Assembly: GCA_017472605.1 (NCBI GenBank)
Contig: JAFUPV010000018.1
Location: 1-40,353, forward strand
Reading direction: 5' to 3'
DNA length: 40,353 nt
DNA from: Lachnospiraceae bacterium
Lineage (GTDB): Bacteria > Bacillota > Clostridia > Lachnospirales > Lachnospiraceae
Positions 1 to 8,277 of the stretch are shown in pieces. How positions within the stretch are numbered: the stretch's first letter is position 1; each line of letters opens with the position of its first letter. The notes under the pieces were generated by a model, which was given only the letters and a program-made list of their open reading frames with translations, did not search any database and was not told the origin of the DNA. A program made the position numbers and the translations under genes.

Positions 1-1
1 G

Positions 2-647
2 GATAAAACTTCAATTGATATTGAAATTCAGGTCGTTAATCAGTATAATATGGATAAGAGAAGCATTTATTACGTCTCAAAGCTTTGCGCTCAGCAGCTG
101 GACAGCGGTGACGAGTACGCGATTTTGAGACCTTCCATCGGCTGAACCTGCTCTGTTTATTGGAGGAGGAAGGCAAATGCGAAGCATTTCTCTCATGCCT
201 TCCGACGAACTGCCGCCGAACCTTTAGGTGAGGGGGCACTACCATTCGAGAGACGAGGAGGTGTTGAAGATGTTGACAACGCAGAATGAAGCGATCCGAA
301 ACGCTTATGAACGGCTGCAGCATGTCAGCAGCGATGAGAAGATGCGCGCCCAGGCAATTTCACGGGAGAAGGCGCTTCGGGACTGGAACAGTTCCATCAA
401 TGGCAGCTATCGCGCTGGGTTTGAACAGGGAGAAAATGTTGGCTTTGAGCGTGGGGAAAGCGTTGGTGCCCAAAAGGAACGGGATGCCGTTGCTGCCAGC
501 ATGGTTTCCTTTATGAAATCCAGAAACGACAGCGATGAAGTAATTCTGGATTTTCTGATGAACACATTTCCGATTACCGCAAAAGAAGCTGCTAAGTACC
601 TGAAACGCGAGGAATCAAAAGACATGAAGCAGGAGATTAACTCCTGA
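2..647 (+). pseudogene. Rpn-family (PD-(D/E)XK) nuclease remnant, internally deleted
   Basis: Two pieces of one gene are readable. Positions 2-145 (open at the window edge) encode DKTSIDIEIQVVNQYNMDKR and then YYVSKLCAQQLDSGDEY, the conserved N-terminal nuclease core of Rpn recombination-promoting nucleases/transposase-like proteins, and end in TGA. Positions 228-647 encode the typical family C-terminus: a helical stretch (EEVLKMLTTQNEAIRNAYER), a Gly/Glu repeat (GFEQGENVGFERGESVG) and a final helical hairpin. About 110 residues of the usual middle are missing between them, so the gene is not functional as a whole. The 3' piece alone could still be translated from a GTG near 228, but no good ribosome binding site is seen. 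A similar C-terminal relic lies at 38267-38473 in the same orientation. Confidence 0.75.
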
Positions 648-655
648 TGTACACA

Positions 656-714
656 AAAGAGACGGGATCCCACATCTTCCTACGATTGGGAATCCGTCTC
701 TTTCTGCTCTTTTT
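656..714. terminator. Bidirectional intrinsic terminator between convergent genes
   Basis: Arms AAAGAGACGGGATCCC (656-671) and GGGAATCCGTCTCTTT (688-703) pair with one small internal mismatch around a 16-nt loop. A T-rich run follows on the plus strand (709-714) and an A-rich run precedes the left arm. It lies between the Rpn remnant (+) and the end of the large glycosidase (-), so it can serve both. Confidence 0.75.
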
Positions 715-715
715 T

Positions 716-3700
716 CTATTTTACCAACGGTGCCGTCAGCACACCCATCGGTTTCACCTGATACTGATCTGTCCAGGAGTTTCCATGTGTCCGCCAGGAA
801 TCCGGCCCCATCCAGTTCACATCATCTCCGATCATGTGCAGCTGTCCAAACCCGTTGTAACGATTTCCAAGACAGGTAATTGTCAATCGGATTTTTCCCG
901 GAGTCAGATTTTCAAACCGACATTCATACGGAAGGAATGCCACCAGTTTTTCTGATTCTGGCTGATATCCCATTTCCTCTCTGTTTCTGATTGCCGCATC
1001 GTCTCCCAATGCCTTCTTGCTGCAGGATTCTGCCGTCAGTTTCACTGCCGCTCCGGAAAAATATGGCACCCGTACCTGCAAACTGCTGCCCGCATTCGGA
1101 ATTTGTACCACATATTTCATGTTGCCGGTATAAAACGGAAATCCCTGTCTTGTGTAATCGCCCCAGCTCAGCTGCTTCGGTTTTTCAACAATGTACGGGC
1201 GACTGCCCTCCAGTCTGACACCAAATTCACCCAACAGATACATCCACTCCAGATTTGTTCCCTTTCCAAAGGAAACTTCCAGGAGCAGTTCATTTTTCCC
1301 GGCTTTCAGCGGCGGCAGATTAACTGTTTTTATGCCCTTGTCCACGTAATAGCCCACCGGTTCCATGGAAATGGCTTCTCCGTTCAGTGTTCCGCTGTAG
1401 AACTGCGGTTCCTCCAAAGCGAGACGACAGCCTTCACAGCTGATTTCCGAATCAATCGTTGTCCGGATCCACAGTTTATGCTCTCTGGTATCTGCTTCTT
1501 TTCTCACATAAGGCTGCTCCACTGATTCGCAGCGCAGCGGATATCCATACTGTCTGCGCAGTAAATTGTCCAACCGGAGCAGTTCACAGGATGGCTTCCA
1601 AAGTTCCTGACTGGTATTTCTCCTGCGAATGGAGTCTCCCTGACTGAGCTTTTGCTCCCCGGTTTCATCTGCCGGCTCTGTCCAATCGGTCCGATATTCA
1701 AAGCGATCCAGAATCAGCACATTCGGCTCATCTGTCTCATATGCAATCGGTTCTCCAAACGGAGTTCCAATCCATGTTCCTGCATCAGATCCAAGTCCGT
1801 GGCTTCCTGCTGTCGCACTGCTGTACTCATTTGTGCGGTTTGTTTCCGTACACTCAGGTATCTCTCCCCCTGCCTCTTCCGTTTTCCAGGGAATCAGATG
1901 AAGAAGCAGACTGTCGTGTCCATACATGTTCCAGGATAAAACGGTCCAGTTCTCCATAAATTCCGGTTCCAACGCAAGGATCTCGCCGCTGATGGTATCA
2001 TAGTGCTCCAGCTTCCATTTCCCCCGAAGCCGTATCAGCAGCTGCTCCGGTTCATGAAGCGCACGCCGGCTCCAGACATTACCGGATCGACTCTCCCGTC
2101 CCTTCTTTGCCTGTGCCAGGAATACCCAACGCTCTTCTCCTTCCTGCCGGATCTGATGCAGATACAGATCGCTGCGCGCTCCATTCCTGTGGCGGATGTC
2201 AATTTCACGCTGCGTCTCCAGCGCCTCAAGAAGCCGGTTTCTGGAGAGAGAAACAGTTTCGCAGCCATCAAAGAACTGGTTTGCATCCTGTGAAGGTTCG
2301 CAGGAAACATATCTGGGAGCCTGTCCGCAGACGAGAATCCGTCCGCCGGATTTTTTCATCTCCTGCAGCAGGTGCAGAGATGACGGACGAATGGTTTCCA
2401 TTTCCGGAATCAGTATAACCTGATACCTCATCTTTCCGCAGATCAGTTCCCCATTTTCCGCATAGCAGTCGTCCTCCGCCAGAAAATCTTCGGAAAGATA
2501 ATCGAAATCAATTCCTCCGGTCAGCAGCCAGTTTGTCAGATTCTGAAAATCTTCTTCCAGCTGATCCCGCCTGCTGCCAAACTGCTCCGCCACACCCTGA
2601 TACAGCCACATGGACTCAATCGGATGAAGAAGTGCCACACGGACAACAGGAATACCTCTTGTCAGGCAGCTGGAAACCCTGGCAAAATGATCCTCAATGC
2701 AGGAAAACTCCCGGTACCACGGCGATTGCCAGCCAATTGCCGCCGGATAGTCACGTTTCGCCTCGCCTTCCATGGAGGCCCATGCCAGATGGGGAACTCT
2801 TGTTGTAATGCCCAGAGCCATCTGCCAGTCCCCCGCCAGCTTATAGCCTTCAAAGTTGAAATCCCACTGGGTCACTCCATAGAGTTCGCTGACCGCTCCT
2901 TCCCAGCCCATCTGATGAACAGCACTGGATACCTGTTTCGCAGCTGAAAACTCACGAAAATCGCAGAGATTATCCATTCCTGGAAGCTGGAATTCCCGGT
3001 AGCAGCGCATTGCTTCACCGACTGCAGAGGTCTGCGACCCAAGTGATTCCTCTCCAAGAATATGGCCTGTAGAAGCAATTCCATGCTCGCTGCACCACTC
3101 ACCGATGGTTTTGCAGTATGCGTCAACAAACATCTGGCAGCAGAGATTCCGATACCGGTAACGTTCCACGGACACGTCCTGTCCCTTCCTGTTCCAGACA
3201 AAGAACGGCATTTCTTCCAGGAAGTCCCGTCCGTTTACCTTCCGGTACTTCTCCGGCATCCGGTCTGTGTATGCAAGAAGCACGTCTGAGCAGTCATCCG
3301 CCCGGTCCGGCAGACGCATCCCCTTGAAATTCGGCTCGTCCGTAAAGATCGCCGGAACGGTACTGCCAAACGCATCACCAAGCACAGCTGCATATTTCTC
3401 ATGCGTTTCCTGAATGAAGCACCGGATTGCATCCGGGTTCAGCGTATCCACATAGGTCTGGTTGTTGCACCACGGAGATTCCCAGTCCAGTTCCTCATAC
3501 AGATACCACTTCATTCCTCTGGCTTCCTCATCCGGTCCGATCTGCCGACAGTCCGCCAGGTATCCGTTTTCCAGTGTCAGATCGTAGGCGGCAAGAAGGC
3601 AGCCGGATGGTTTCCCGCTGTCATTTTTTACACTGCCATCTTCCGCGCTGTCGTTTTCCGCGCTGTTATTTTCCGCGCTGCCATTTTCTACGCTGCCATT

Positions 3701-4264
3701 TTCTGCGCTGCCATTTTCTGCTCTTCCATTTTCTGCGCTGTCGTTTTCCGTGCTTCCATTTTCTGCGCAGCGCTCTTCTGCAGCGGCACCTTTCCCCTCT
3801 TTGTTCAACGGTGCCGTCAGAATTGACTCATATCTGTCAGACTCTTCCTCCTGGCAGCGAAGAAATTCTTTCAGCGGCATCATCAGCTCCGGATACACGC
3901 TCCTGCTCAGACGCATTTTTCTTGCACGGAAGCGGATTTGCTTTGTTACTTTTCCACCTGCAATTCCGGATGCGTAGCGATCCTCATCATAGAGCCAGCA
4001 GAGCATGCCGTTTTCCCTGGCTTTCTCCACACAGTAGCGGACCAGCTCCAGGAAATCCTTATCCATATACTGATTTTTCAGACCGACACGGACATGAACA
4101 TGAAAACCGCCCATTCCCATTTCTTTGAAATACGCAATCTGCTCGTCGATCATTTCTTTTGTTATGTAACAGTTCCAGGACCAGAAGGGAGCACCACGGT
4201 AACAGGACGGCGGATTTCGAAATTTCTCCGGCGAAAGAAACTGTTCTGAGTTCTGATATAACAT
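716..4264 (-). CDS. Large cytoplasmic glycoside hydrolase, GH106-like (putative alpha-L-rhamnosidase)
   Basis: A protein of 1182 aa. The start at 4264 is preferred over upstream ATGs because GAGGTG sits 4 nt before it and MLYQNSEQFLSPEKFRNPP is a normal family N-terminus. The opening RGAPFWSWN and the TIM-barrel-like block with FKEMGMGGFHVHVRVGL and YDEDRYASG resemble GH106/unclassified large Clostridial glycosidases. The C-terminal third looks like beta-sandwich and galactose-binding-like modules (LPPLKAGKNELLLEVSFGKG). There is no signal peptide, so it should act in the cytoplasm on imported oligosaccharides. Rhamnosidase activity is inferred from the family and the adjacent GH28, not shown. 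It has its own promoter at 4333-4361 and lies downstream of the sugar-permease genes. An unusual AENGS pentapeptide array interrupts the N-terminal part. Confidence 0.72.
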   Translation of the reverse strand: MLYQNSEQFLSPEKFRNPPSCYRGAPFWSWNCYITKEMIDEQIAYFKEMGMGGFHVHVRVGLKNQYMDKDFLELVRYCVEKARENGMLCWLYDEDRYASGIAGGKVTKQIRFRARKMRLSRSVYPELMMPLKEFLRCQEEESDRYESILTAPLNKEGKGAAAEERCAENGSTENDSAENGRAENGSAENGSVENGSAENNSAENDSAEDGSVKNDSGKPSGCLLAAYDLTLENGYLADCRQIGPDEEARGMKWYLYEELDWESPWCNNQTYVDTLNPDAIRCFIQETHEKYAAVLGDAFGSTVPAIFTDEPNFKGMRLPDRADDCSDVLLAYTDRMPEKYRKVNGRDFLEEMPFFVWNRKGQDVSVERYRYRNLCCQMFVDAYCKTIGEWCSEHGIASTGHILGEESLGSQTSAVGEAMRCYREFQLPGMDNLCDFREFSAAKQVSSAVHQMGWEGAVSELYGVTQWDFNFEGYKLAGDWQMALGITTRVPHLAWASMEGEAKRDYPAAIGWQSPWYREFSCIEDHFARVSSCLTRGIPVVRVALLHPIESMWLYQGVAEQFGSRRDQLEEDFQNLTNWLLTGGIDFDYLSEDFLAEDDCYAENGELICGKMRYQVILIPEMETIRPSSLHLLQEMKKSGGRILVCGQAPRYVSCEPSQDANQFFDGCETVSLSRNRLLEALETQREIDIRHRNGARSDLYLHQIRQEGEERWVFLAQAKKGRESRSGNVWSRRALHEPEQLLIRLRGKWKLEHYDTISGEILALEPEFMENWTVLSWNMYGHDSLLLHLIPWKTEEAGGEIPECTETNRTNEYSSATAGSHGLGSDAGTWIGTPFGEPIAYETDEPNVLILDRFEYRTDWTEPADETGEQKLSQGDSIRRRNTSQELWKPSCELLRLDNLLRRQYGYPLRCESVEQPYVRKEADTREHKLWIRTTIDSEISCEGCRLALEEPQFYSGTLNGEAISMEPVGYYVDKGIKTVNLPPLKAGKNELLLEVSFGKGTNLEWMYLLGEFGVRLEGSRPYIVEKPKQLSWGDYTRQGFPFYTGNMKYVVQIPNAGSSLQVRVPYFSGAAVKLTAESCSKKALGDDAAIRNREEMGYQPESEKLVAFLPYECRFENLTPGKIRLTITCLGNRYNGFGQLHMIGDDVNWMGPDSWRTHGNSWTDQYQVKPMGVLTAPLVK
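3616..3765 (-). repeat. In-frame 15-bp minisatellite (10 units) in the glycosidase gene
   Basis: Ten consecutive 15-bp units (plus-strand consensus CGCTGCCATTTTCTG) run without interruption. They encode ten degenerate pentapeptides of consensus A-E-N-G-S, including variants TENDS, VENGS, AENNS and VKNDS. The block is highly hydrophilic and acidic and must form a flexible loop between the ends of the catalytic-domain sequence. Because units are 15 bp, changes in copy number keep the frame. Confidence 0.95.
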
Positions 4265-4332
4265 TCTGCACCTCATTTCTGTCGGAATAATGAACACCAT
4301 TATTTCAATATGATTTCTGTCTCGTTTCTCAT

Positions 4333-4361
4333 ATTGTAACATATTTCGGATATCAAAACAA
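4333..4361 (-). promoter_or_regulatory. Sigma-A promoter for the GH106-like gene
   Basis: On the minus strand TTGTTT is followed after 17 nt by TACAAT, which is preceded by TGT (extended -10). It is about 70 nt upstream of the start at 4264. The 21-nt element found at the other locus promoters is not present here. A direct repeat GAACCTTATC occurs twice between this promoter and the upstream permease gene (about 4413-4440), meaning unknown. Confidence 0.55.
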
Positions 4362-4495
4362 TCCTACACGTCGATTTCTGCCGACAATCCTGATACCTGT
4401 CTTTGAATAAACGACTAAGAACCTTATCCTTGCGGAACCTTATCTTCTCCGTTCTTCGCCCCCTATCGTACGTCATGATCTCTTCCGTCTTCGTA

Positions 4496-5380
4496 TTAGC
4501 CCTTTACACTTCCTAATGTCAGTCCGCTGGTAAAATAACGCTGAAGAAACGGGTAAACCACCATAAGAGGAACGATTGAAATAAAAATCTGAGCAGACTG
4601 CATGTTTGTTTCGTTCACATTTCTCAATGCCAGCATTGTATCAACATCCATGTTTTCCATGGTGCTTGTACTGGATACAACCAACGTCTGAAGATACGAC
4701 TGCAGCGGATAATTCTCTGTATGATTGGAATAAATCAATCCATCAAACCAGGAATTCCAGTGTGTAATCAGGCTGAACAAAGTTACTGTCGCAACCGATG
4801 GCTTCGAAATCGGCAGATAAATTCTTGTCAGAATCTGCAGCGGATTTGCTCCGTCCAAGACTGCCGACTCTTCCAGTTCCTCCGGTACTCCCCGGAAAAA
4901 ATTCATCAATACGATAACAGAGAAAATCGGTACTGCATCGGGAAGAATCATGGACCAGATTGTATCAATCAGATTCGTCCTGGCAACAATAAAATAGGTC
5001 GGCATCATGCCACCGCTGAACAACATCACACATAGCATGAATGCCACATAATACTTTCTGGCCGGGAACATTTTTTCTGACTTAGAAAGCGGATATGCAG
5101 CAAGAATCAACAGAATCAGGTTGATGCTCACGCCCAGAATAACACGCTTCAACGTAACAGCCATCGATGTCCAGAACCGACTATTGCTCATAACAAATTC
5201 ATATGCCTGCAGTGTAAAATCAACCGGAATCAGTGTTACACGATTTTCAATAATTGCCTGAGAAGAACTGAACGAATATGCCAGAATATTCAAAATCGGT
5301 ACAATACAGCTAATTGTCAGAAACCCAATGACAATGGTATTAAAAATGTTAAATACCAGCCTTCCTCTTGAAATCTTCAT
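4496..5380 (-). CDS. Carbohydrate ABC transporter permease (YtcP/MalG-like)
   Basis: A 294-aa integral membrane protein with about six hydrophobic segments. The EAA loop that contacts the ATPase reads EELEESAVLDGANPLQI, followed by ...IYLPISKP, as in MalG/YtcP permeases. The start is set at 5380 because AAGGAGG lies 6 nt upstream. That ribosome binding site overlaps the stop codon of the preceding permease (11-nt gap), which implies translational coupling. It forms the membrane channel together with the LplB-like permease. No ATPase gene is present in the locus, as usual for this type, which relies on a shared MsmX-like ATPase encoded elsewhere (family knowledge). Confidence 0.9.
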   Translation of the reverse strand: MKISRGRLVFNIFNTIVIGFLTISCIVPILNILAYSFSSSQAIIENRVTLIPVDFTLQAYEFVMSNSRFWTSMAVTLKRVILGVSINLILLILAAYPLSKSEKMFPARKYYVAFMLCVMLFSGGMMPTYFIVARTNLIDTIWSMILPDAVPIFSVIVLMNFFRGVPEELEESAVLDGANPLQILTRIYLPISKPSVATVTLFSLITHWNSWFDGLIYSNHTENYPLQSYLQTLVVSSTSTMENMDVDTMLALRNVNETNMQSAQIFISIVPLMVVYPFLQRYFTSGLTLGSVKG

Positions 5381-5391
5381 CTTCTGCCTCC

Positions 5392-6333
5392 TTACCATAC
5401 ACGATAGCCGGCAAGCTTATCTGCCAGTTTATAGCTGATGAGCACCAGTGTACATGAAACAATCGATTTCAGCAATCCTACCGCTGCTGAAAGAGAAAAC
5501 TGTTTGTTAATCAGTCCAAGACGATATACAAGCGTATCAATGATATCACCGGACGCGTATACTGCCGGATTGTACAGATTGAAAATCTGATCAAATCCCG
5601 CATTCAGAACCTTACCAATAGCCAGTACCGTTGTCAGCGCAATAATCGGAGCGATTCCCGGCAGTGTTATGTGAATTGTCTGCTTCCATCTTCCTGCACC
5701 ATCAACAGCAGATGCTTCATACAGAGTCGGATCAATACCTGTCAATGCAGCAAGATAAATGATTGTATTGTATCCAAAATTCTTCCACACATCACTAATT
5801 ACAATGGTCTGCTGGAATGTTTGATTACTTCCAAGAAAATACACCGGCTCGTCAATGATTCCCATATTTACCAGCAGCGTATTAAGAAATCCAGGAGATG
5901 ACGCCGAACTTCCCGGAGACAGAAATTTGATCAGAATGCCTGCCAGAATAACCCAGGACATAAAATACGGAAGATATGTAATCGTCTGCACTGCGCGTTT
6001 AAACCACTTTACTTTTACTTCGTTCAGCAAAAGAGCAAATGCGATCGGAATAACCAGGTTGCAGATAATCTTTTCAATTGCAATGATCAGAGTGTTACGT
6101 AATGCCGGCAAAATATCCGGATGAATCAACAGTTTTTCAAAATTTTTAAATCCAACAAATTTTGATTCAAAAAATCCCTTACCGGGCTGAAAATTTTCAA
6201 ATGCCATCAGAATTCCGGCAGGAATTGGTAAGAAATGATAAATAAACAGAAACAGAACCGGCAGAAAAAGCATTGCGTGATAATAGCGGGAATCTCTTCT
6301 TCTTGCCATGTTTCTTTTTTTCTTCGCTTTCAC
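5392..6333 (-). CDS. Carbohydrate ABC transporter permease (LplB-like)
   Basis: A 313-aa permease with a basic N-terminus (KAKKKRNMARRR) followed by about six membrane segments and an EAA motif EASAVDGAGRWKQTIHITLP. The most plausible start is GTG at 6333, with AGGAGGG 7 nt upstream; the longer reading from a TTG at 6360 would include the ribosome binding site. It is the second gene of the binding protein-permease-permease operon and pairs with the YtcP-like permease downstream. LplB/YteP-type permeases import complex oligosaccharides such as pectin or rhamnogalacturonan fragments. The substrate here is inferred from the neighbouring GH28 and GH106-like genes. Confidence 0.9.
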   Translation of the reverse strand: MKAKKKRNMARRRDSRYYHAMLFLPVLFLFIYHFLPIPAGILMAFENFQPGKGFFESKFVGFKNFEKLLIHPDILPALRNTLIIAIEKIICNLVIPIAFALLLNEVKVKWFKRAVQTITYLPYFMSWVILAGILIKFLSPGSSASSPGFLNTLLVNMGIIDEPVYFLGSNQTFQQTIVISDVWKNFGYNTIIYLAALTGIDPTLYEASAVDGAGRWKQTIHITLPGIAPIIALTTVLAIGKVLNAGFDQIFNLYNPAVYASGDIIDTLVYRLGLINKQFSLSAAVGLLKSIVSCTLVLISYKLADKLAGYRVW

Positions 6334-6431
6334 AATTGTTCCCTCCTGATTGTTCCCCAAATGCCTTTTTGCATTTCAGGTCATTTCGATTTTTACTTAC
6401 ATCGGACGCATTTAAGCAAATCTTGGATAAA

Positions 6432-6457
6432 GAGAGGAGGCAACAGATGTTCCTCTC
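6432..6457 (-). other. Intercistronic hairpin after the binding-protein gene
   Basis: On the minus strand GAGAGGA and TCCTCTC pair around a 12-nt loop, followed by TTTAT. It lies in the 152-nt gap between the solute-binding protein and the permeases. A weak terminator or RNA-stabilising stem here would give more binding protein than permease, a common arrangement. A second small stem AAATGC/GCATTT (6359-6376) precedes the permease ribosome binding site. Confidence 0.4.
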
Positions 6458-6485
6458 CATTACCTCCCCAAAGTCTTTCTGATAA

Positions 6486-8165
6486 TTATTTTCCGTTCGC
6501 CTCATCGAGAGCATCCTGTCCGCCGAGGGCATACCAGGTCTCCAGGAAGGAGTCATAGCTGTCAACACTGTCGGCACCGGTGATAATTTTCACAATTGTC
6601 TCAACAAGAAGCTTCTGCAGAGTACCGGATGCATTGGATACCGTCTCAGACGGAAGTGCATTGTAAGCAGAAAGCACAAAACTGTCGTTCGCAAGCATTT
6701 CATTCAAAACTGTCCATGCACACTGTGGATCTGAGTAAACGGTGTACAGAGAATGTCCTCTCTGATGAGTGGTGTCAAACGGATCATAAGTTCCGTCAGC
6801 AACCGCATCCATGTAAGTTTTAATGCTGGTATAATTTTCAAGCTGCTTTGTGTTCAGAGCGCTCGGATCTCCATTTTCAATTGCAGAAGTCAGCGCTGCT
6901 GCTGTCTGTCTTCCTGTCGGAATCGATACATGGCAAAGTGTCATCTTCCAGCCGGAATAATTCGCACTGTCACCGTAGTACATGTTATATTCTTCTGCTG
7001 TACACTTTTCCGGATTCATATACTTGGCGGTCAGGTTCAGAAGCTTAATCAGAACCTCCGGATTCTCACATTCACTGCTTACACAATATACTTTGCTCGG
7101 AGTCGCTGATACATAGCCAAGTCTTTCCTGTCCTTCAATGCCGGATGGAACAGCTGCTGCGATTACATGTGCATTGATGTCGTTCATCGCGGCATCTGCT
7201 GCCGGGTTCATTGCACCCCAGTTCGGCGCGAACCAGATTCCGGCGCGTCCTGCTCCTGTCTCTGCAAAAATGCTCTCTGCATCCATTGTGATGAAGTCTC
7301 TTGCAATGGAGCCATCCTCATACATCTCATTCAGAAGTGTCAATGCAGCTTTCATACCTTCGGCATTTGCACCACCCCATACGATTTCTCCATCTTCATT
7401 TTCAAGATAGCTCAGTCCGGTCTTTCCAAGATAAACACCAAATCCTTCAAAGAATGCTCCCATATTTCCAACAGAATCATTCAAAACATTAACTCCGTCA
7501 AATGCCAGGCCGTAGGTATCGTTTACTCCGTTTCCATCCGGATCGTTGTGGGTAAATGCATGTGCAACTTCTTTCAGCTGTTCCATGGTTGTCGGAACCT
7601 CAAGTCCCAGATTATCCAGCCAGTCTTTTCTGATAAACATGACATGAACTGAAGTATACGGATCACTGATAGTCGGCAGACCATAAATCTTTCCATCGAC
7701 CTCAAGACCTCCAAGAGCCATTCCGCCGTCATATTCCATAATCTCCCTCAGATCATCACTCGCATATTTCTCATACACTTCAGAAATATCTGCCACAACA
7801 CCGGAGTCTACATAGTTCTGGTACTCTGCCGCAGTTGTGGAAATGATATCCGGATAATCACCAGACATAATTGCGGTTGCCAGCTTTGTCTCTGCCTGTG
7901 ACGGATCTACATCGTACAGGACATCCAGAAAAATGTTATTCGCATTGTAAAGATCTACCCACGCATTATCATCCACAGTCTCACCGCCGTAGAATGTAAA
8001 GTCAGATGCTGCTGCATAGCTGAGACCTACCTTGATGGTCACCGGCTCGTCAAATCCGTAGTAGTTCACCTCACCGTTCTCTTCTGCCATGACAGCTGCA
8101 GCGCCGGATACCATGGTCATTGCCATTACACCGGCCATCAGTAATGATGTCATTCTCTTCTTCAT
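6486..8165 (-). CDS. Extracellular sugar-binding protein of ABC transporter (LplA-like), without lipobox
   Basis: A 559-aa protein with a signal peptide (KKR, hydrophobic core, then AAAVMA-EENGE). There is no cysteine in the first 60 residues, so it fits signal peptidase I cleavage rather than the lipoprotein anchoring usual for Gram-positive binding proteins. The body resembles large LplA/YtcQ-type family 1 binding proteins (GGLEVDGKIYGLPTI, MFIRKDWLDNLGLEVPTT). The start at 8165 is fixed by AAGGAGG 6 nt upstream. It is first in an operon with the two permeases and is driven by a promoter carrying the element shared by three promoters in this locus. The substrate is unproven but probably pectin-derived oligosaccharides. 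Confidence 0.88.
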   Translation of the reverse strand: MKKRMTSLLMAGVMAMTMVSGAAAVMAEENGEVNYYGFDEPVTIKVGLSYAAASDFTFYGGETVDDNAWVDLYNANNIFLDVLYDVDPSQAETKLATAIMSGDYPDIISTTAAEYQNYVDSGVVADISEVYEKYASDDLREIMEYDGGMALGGLEVDGKIYGLPTISDPYTSVHVMFIRKDWLDNLGLEVPTTMEQLKEVAHAFTHNDPDGNGVNDTYGLAFDGVNVLNDSVGNMGAFFEGFGVYLGKTGLSYLENEDGEIVWGGANAEGMKAALTLLNEMYEDGSIARDFITMDAESIFAETGAGRAGIWFAPNWGAMNPAADAAMNDINAHVIAAAVPSGIEGQERLGYVSATPSKVYCVSSECENPEVLIKLLNLTAKYMNPEKCTAEEYNMYYGDSANYSGWKMTLCHVSIPTGRQTAAALTSAIENGDPSALNTKQLENYTSIKTYMDAVADGTYDPFDTTHQRGHSLYTVYSDPQCAWTVLNEMLANDSFVLSAYNALPSETVSNASGTLQKLLVETIVKIITGADSVDSYDSFLETWYALGGQDALDEANGK

Positions 8166-8207
8166 AATTGCCCTCCTTGTATTTGGTTCTCTTTGTTTTG
8201 TGATTTC

Positions 8208-8251
8208 ATTATAATACAGGCACCGGAGCTTTTCCATATACACGTTTTTAC
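8208..8251 (-). promoter_or_regulatory. Promoter and putative response-regulator site of the transporter operon
   Basis: On the minus strand the -10 TATAAT (8208-8213) and -35 TGGAAA (8231-8236) are 17 nt apart. The 21-nt block 8231-8251 reads GTAAAAACG, then TGTATA, then TGGAAA, so it overlaps the -35. The same block at exactly the same distance from TATAAT precedes the GH28 gene and the kinase gene. Confidence 0.75.
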
Positions 8252-8277
8252 ATCCGGTGCGCAGGATTACCAGTTCA

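Noticed and set aside
3616-3765. CRISPR or glycosylation-sequon interpretation of the AENGS array
   Set aside because: Units of 15 bp have no spacers, and an N-x-S pattern in a cytoplasmic bacterial protein has no reason to be glycosylated.
4265-4342. 26-residue N-terminal extension of the GH106-like protein
   Set aside because: It would start in the promoter region and lacks a ribosome binding site, whereas 4264 has GAGGTG at proper spacing.
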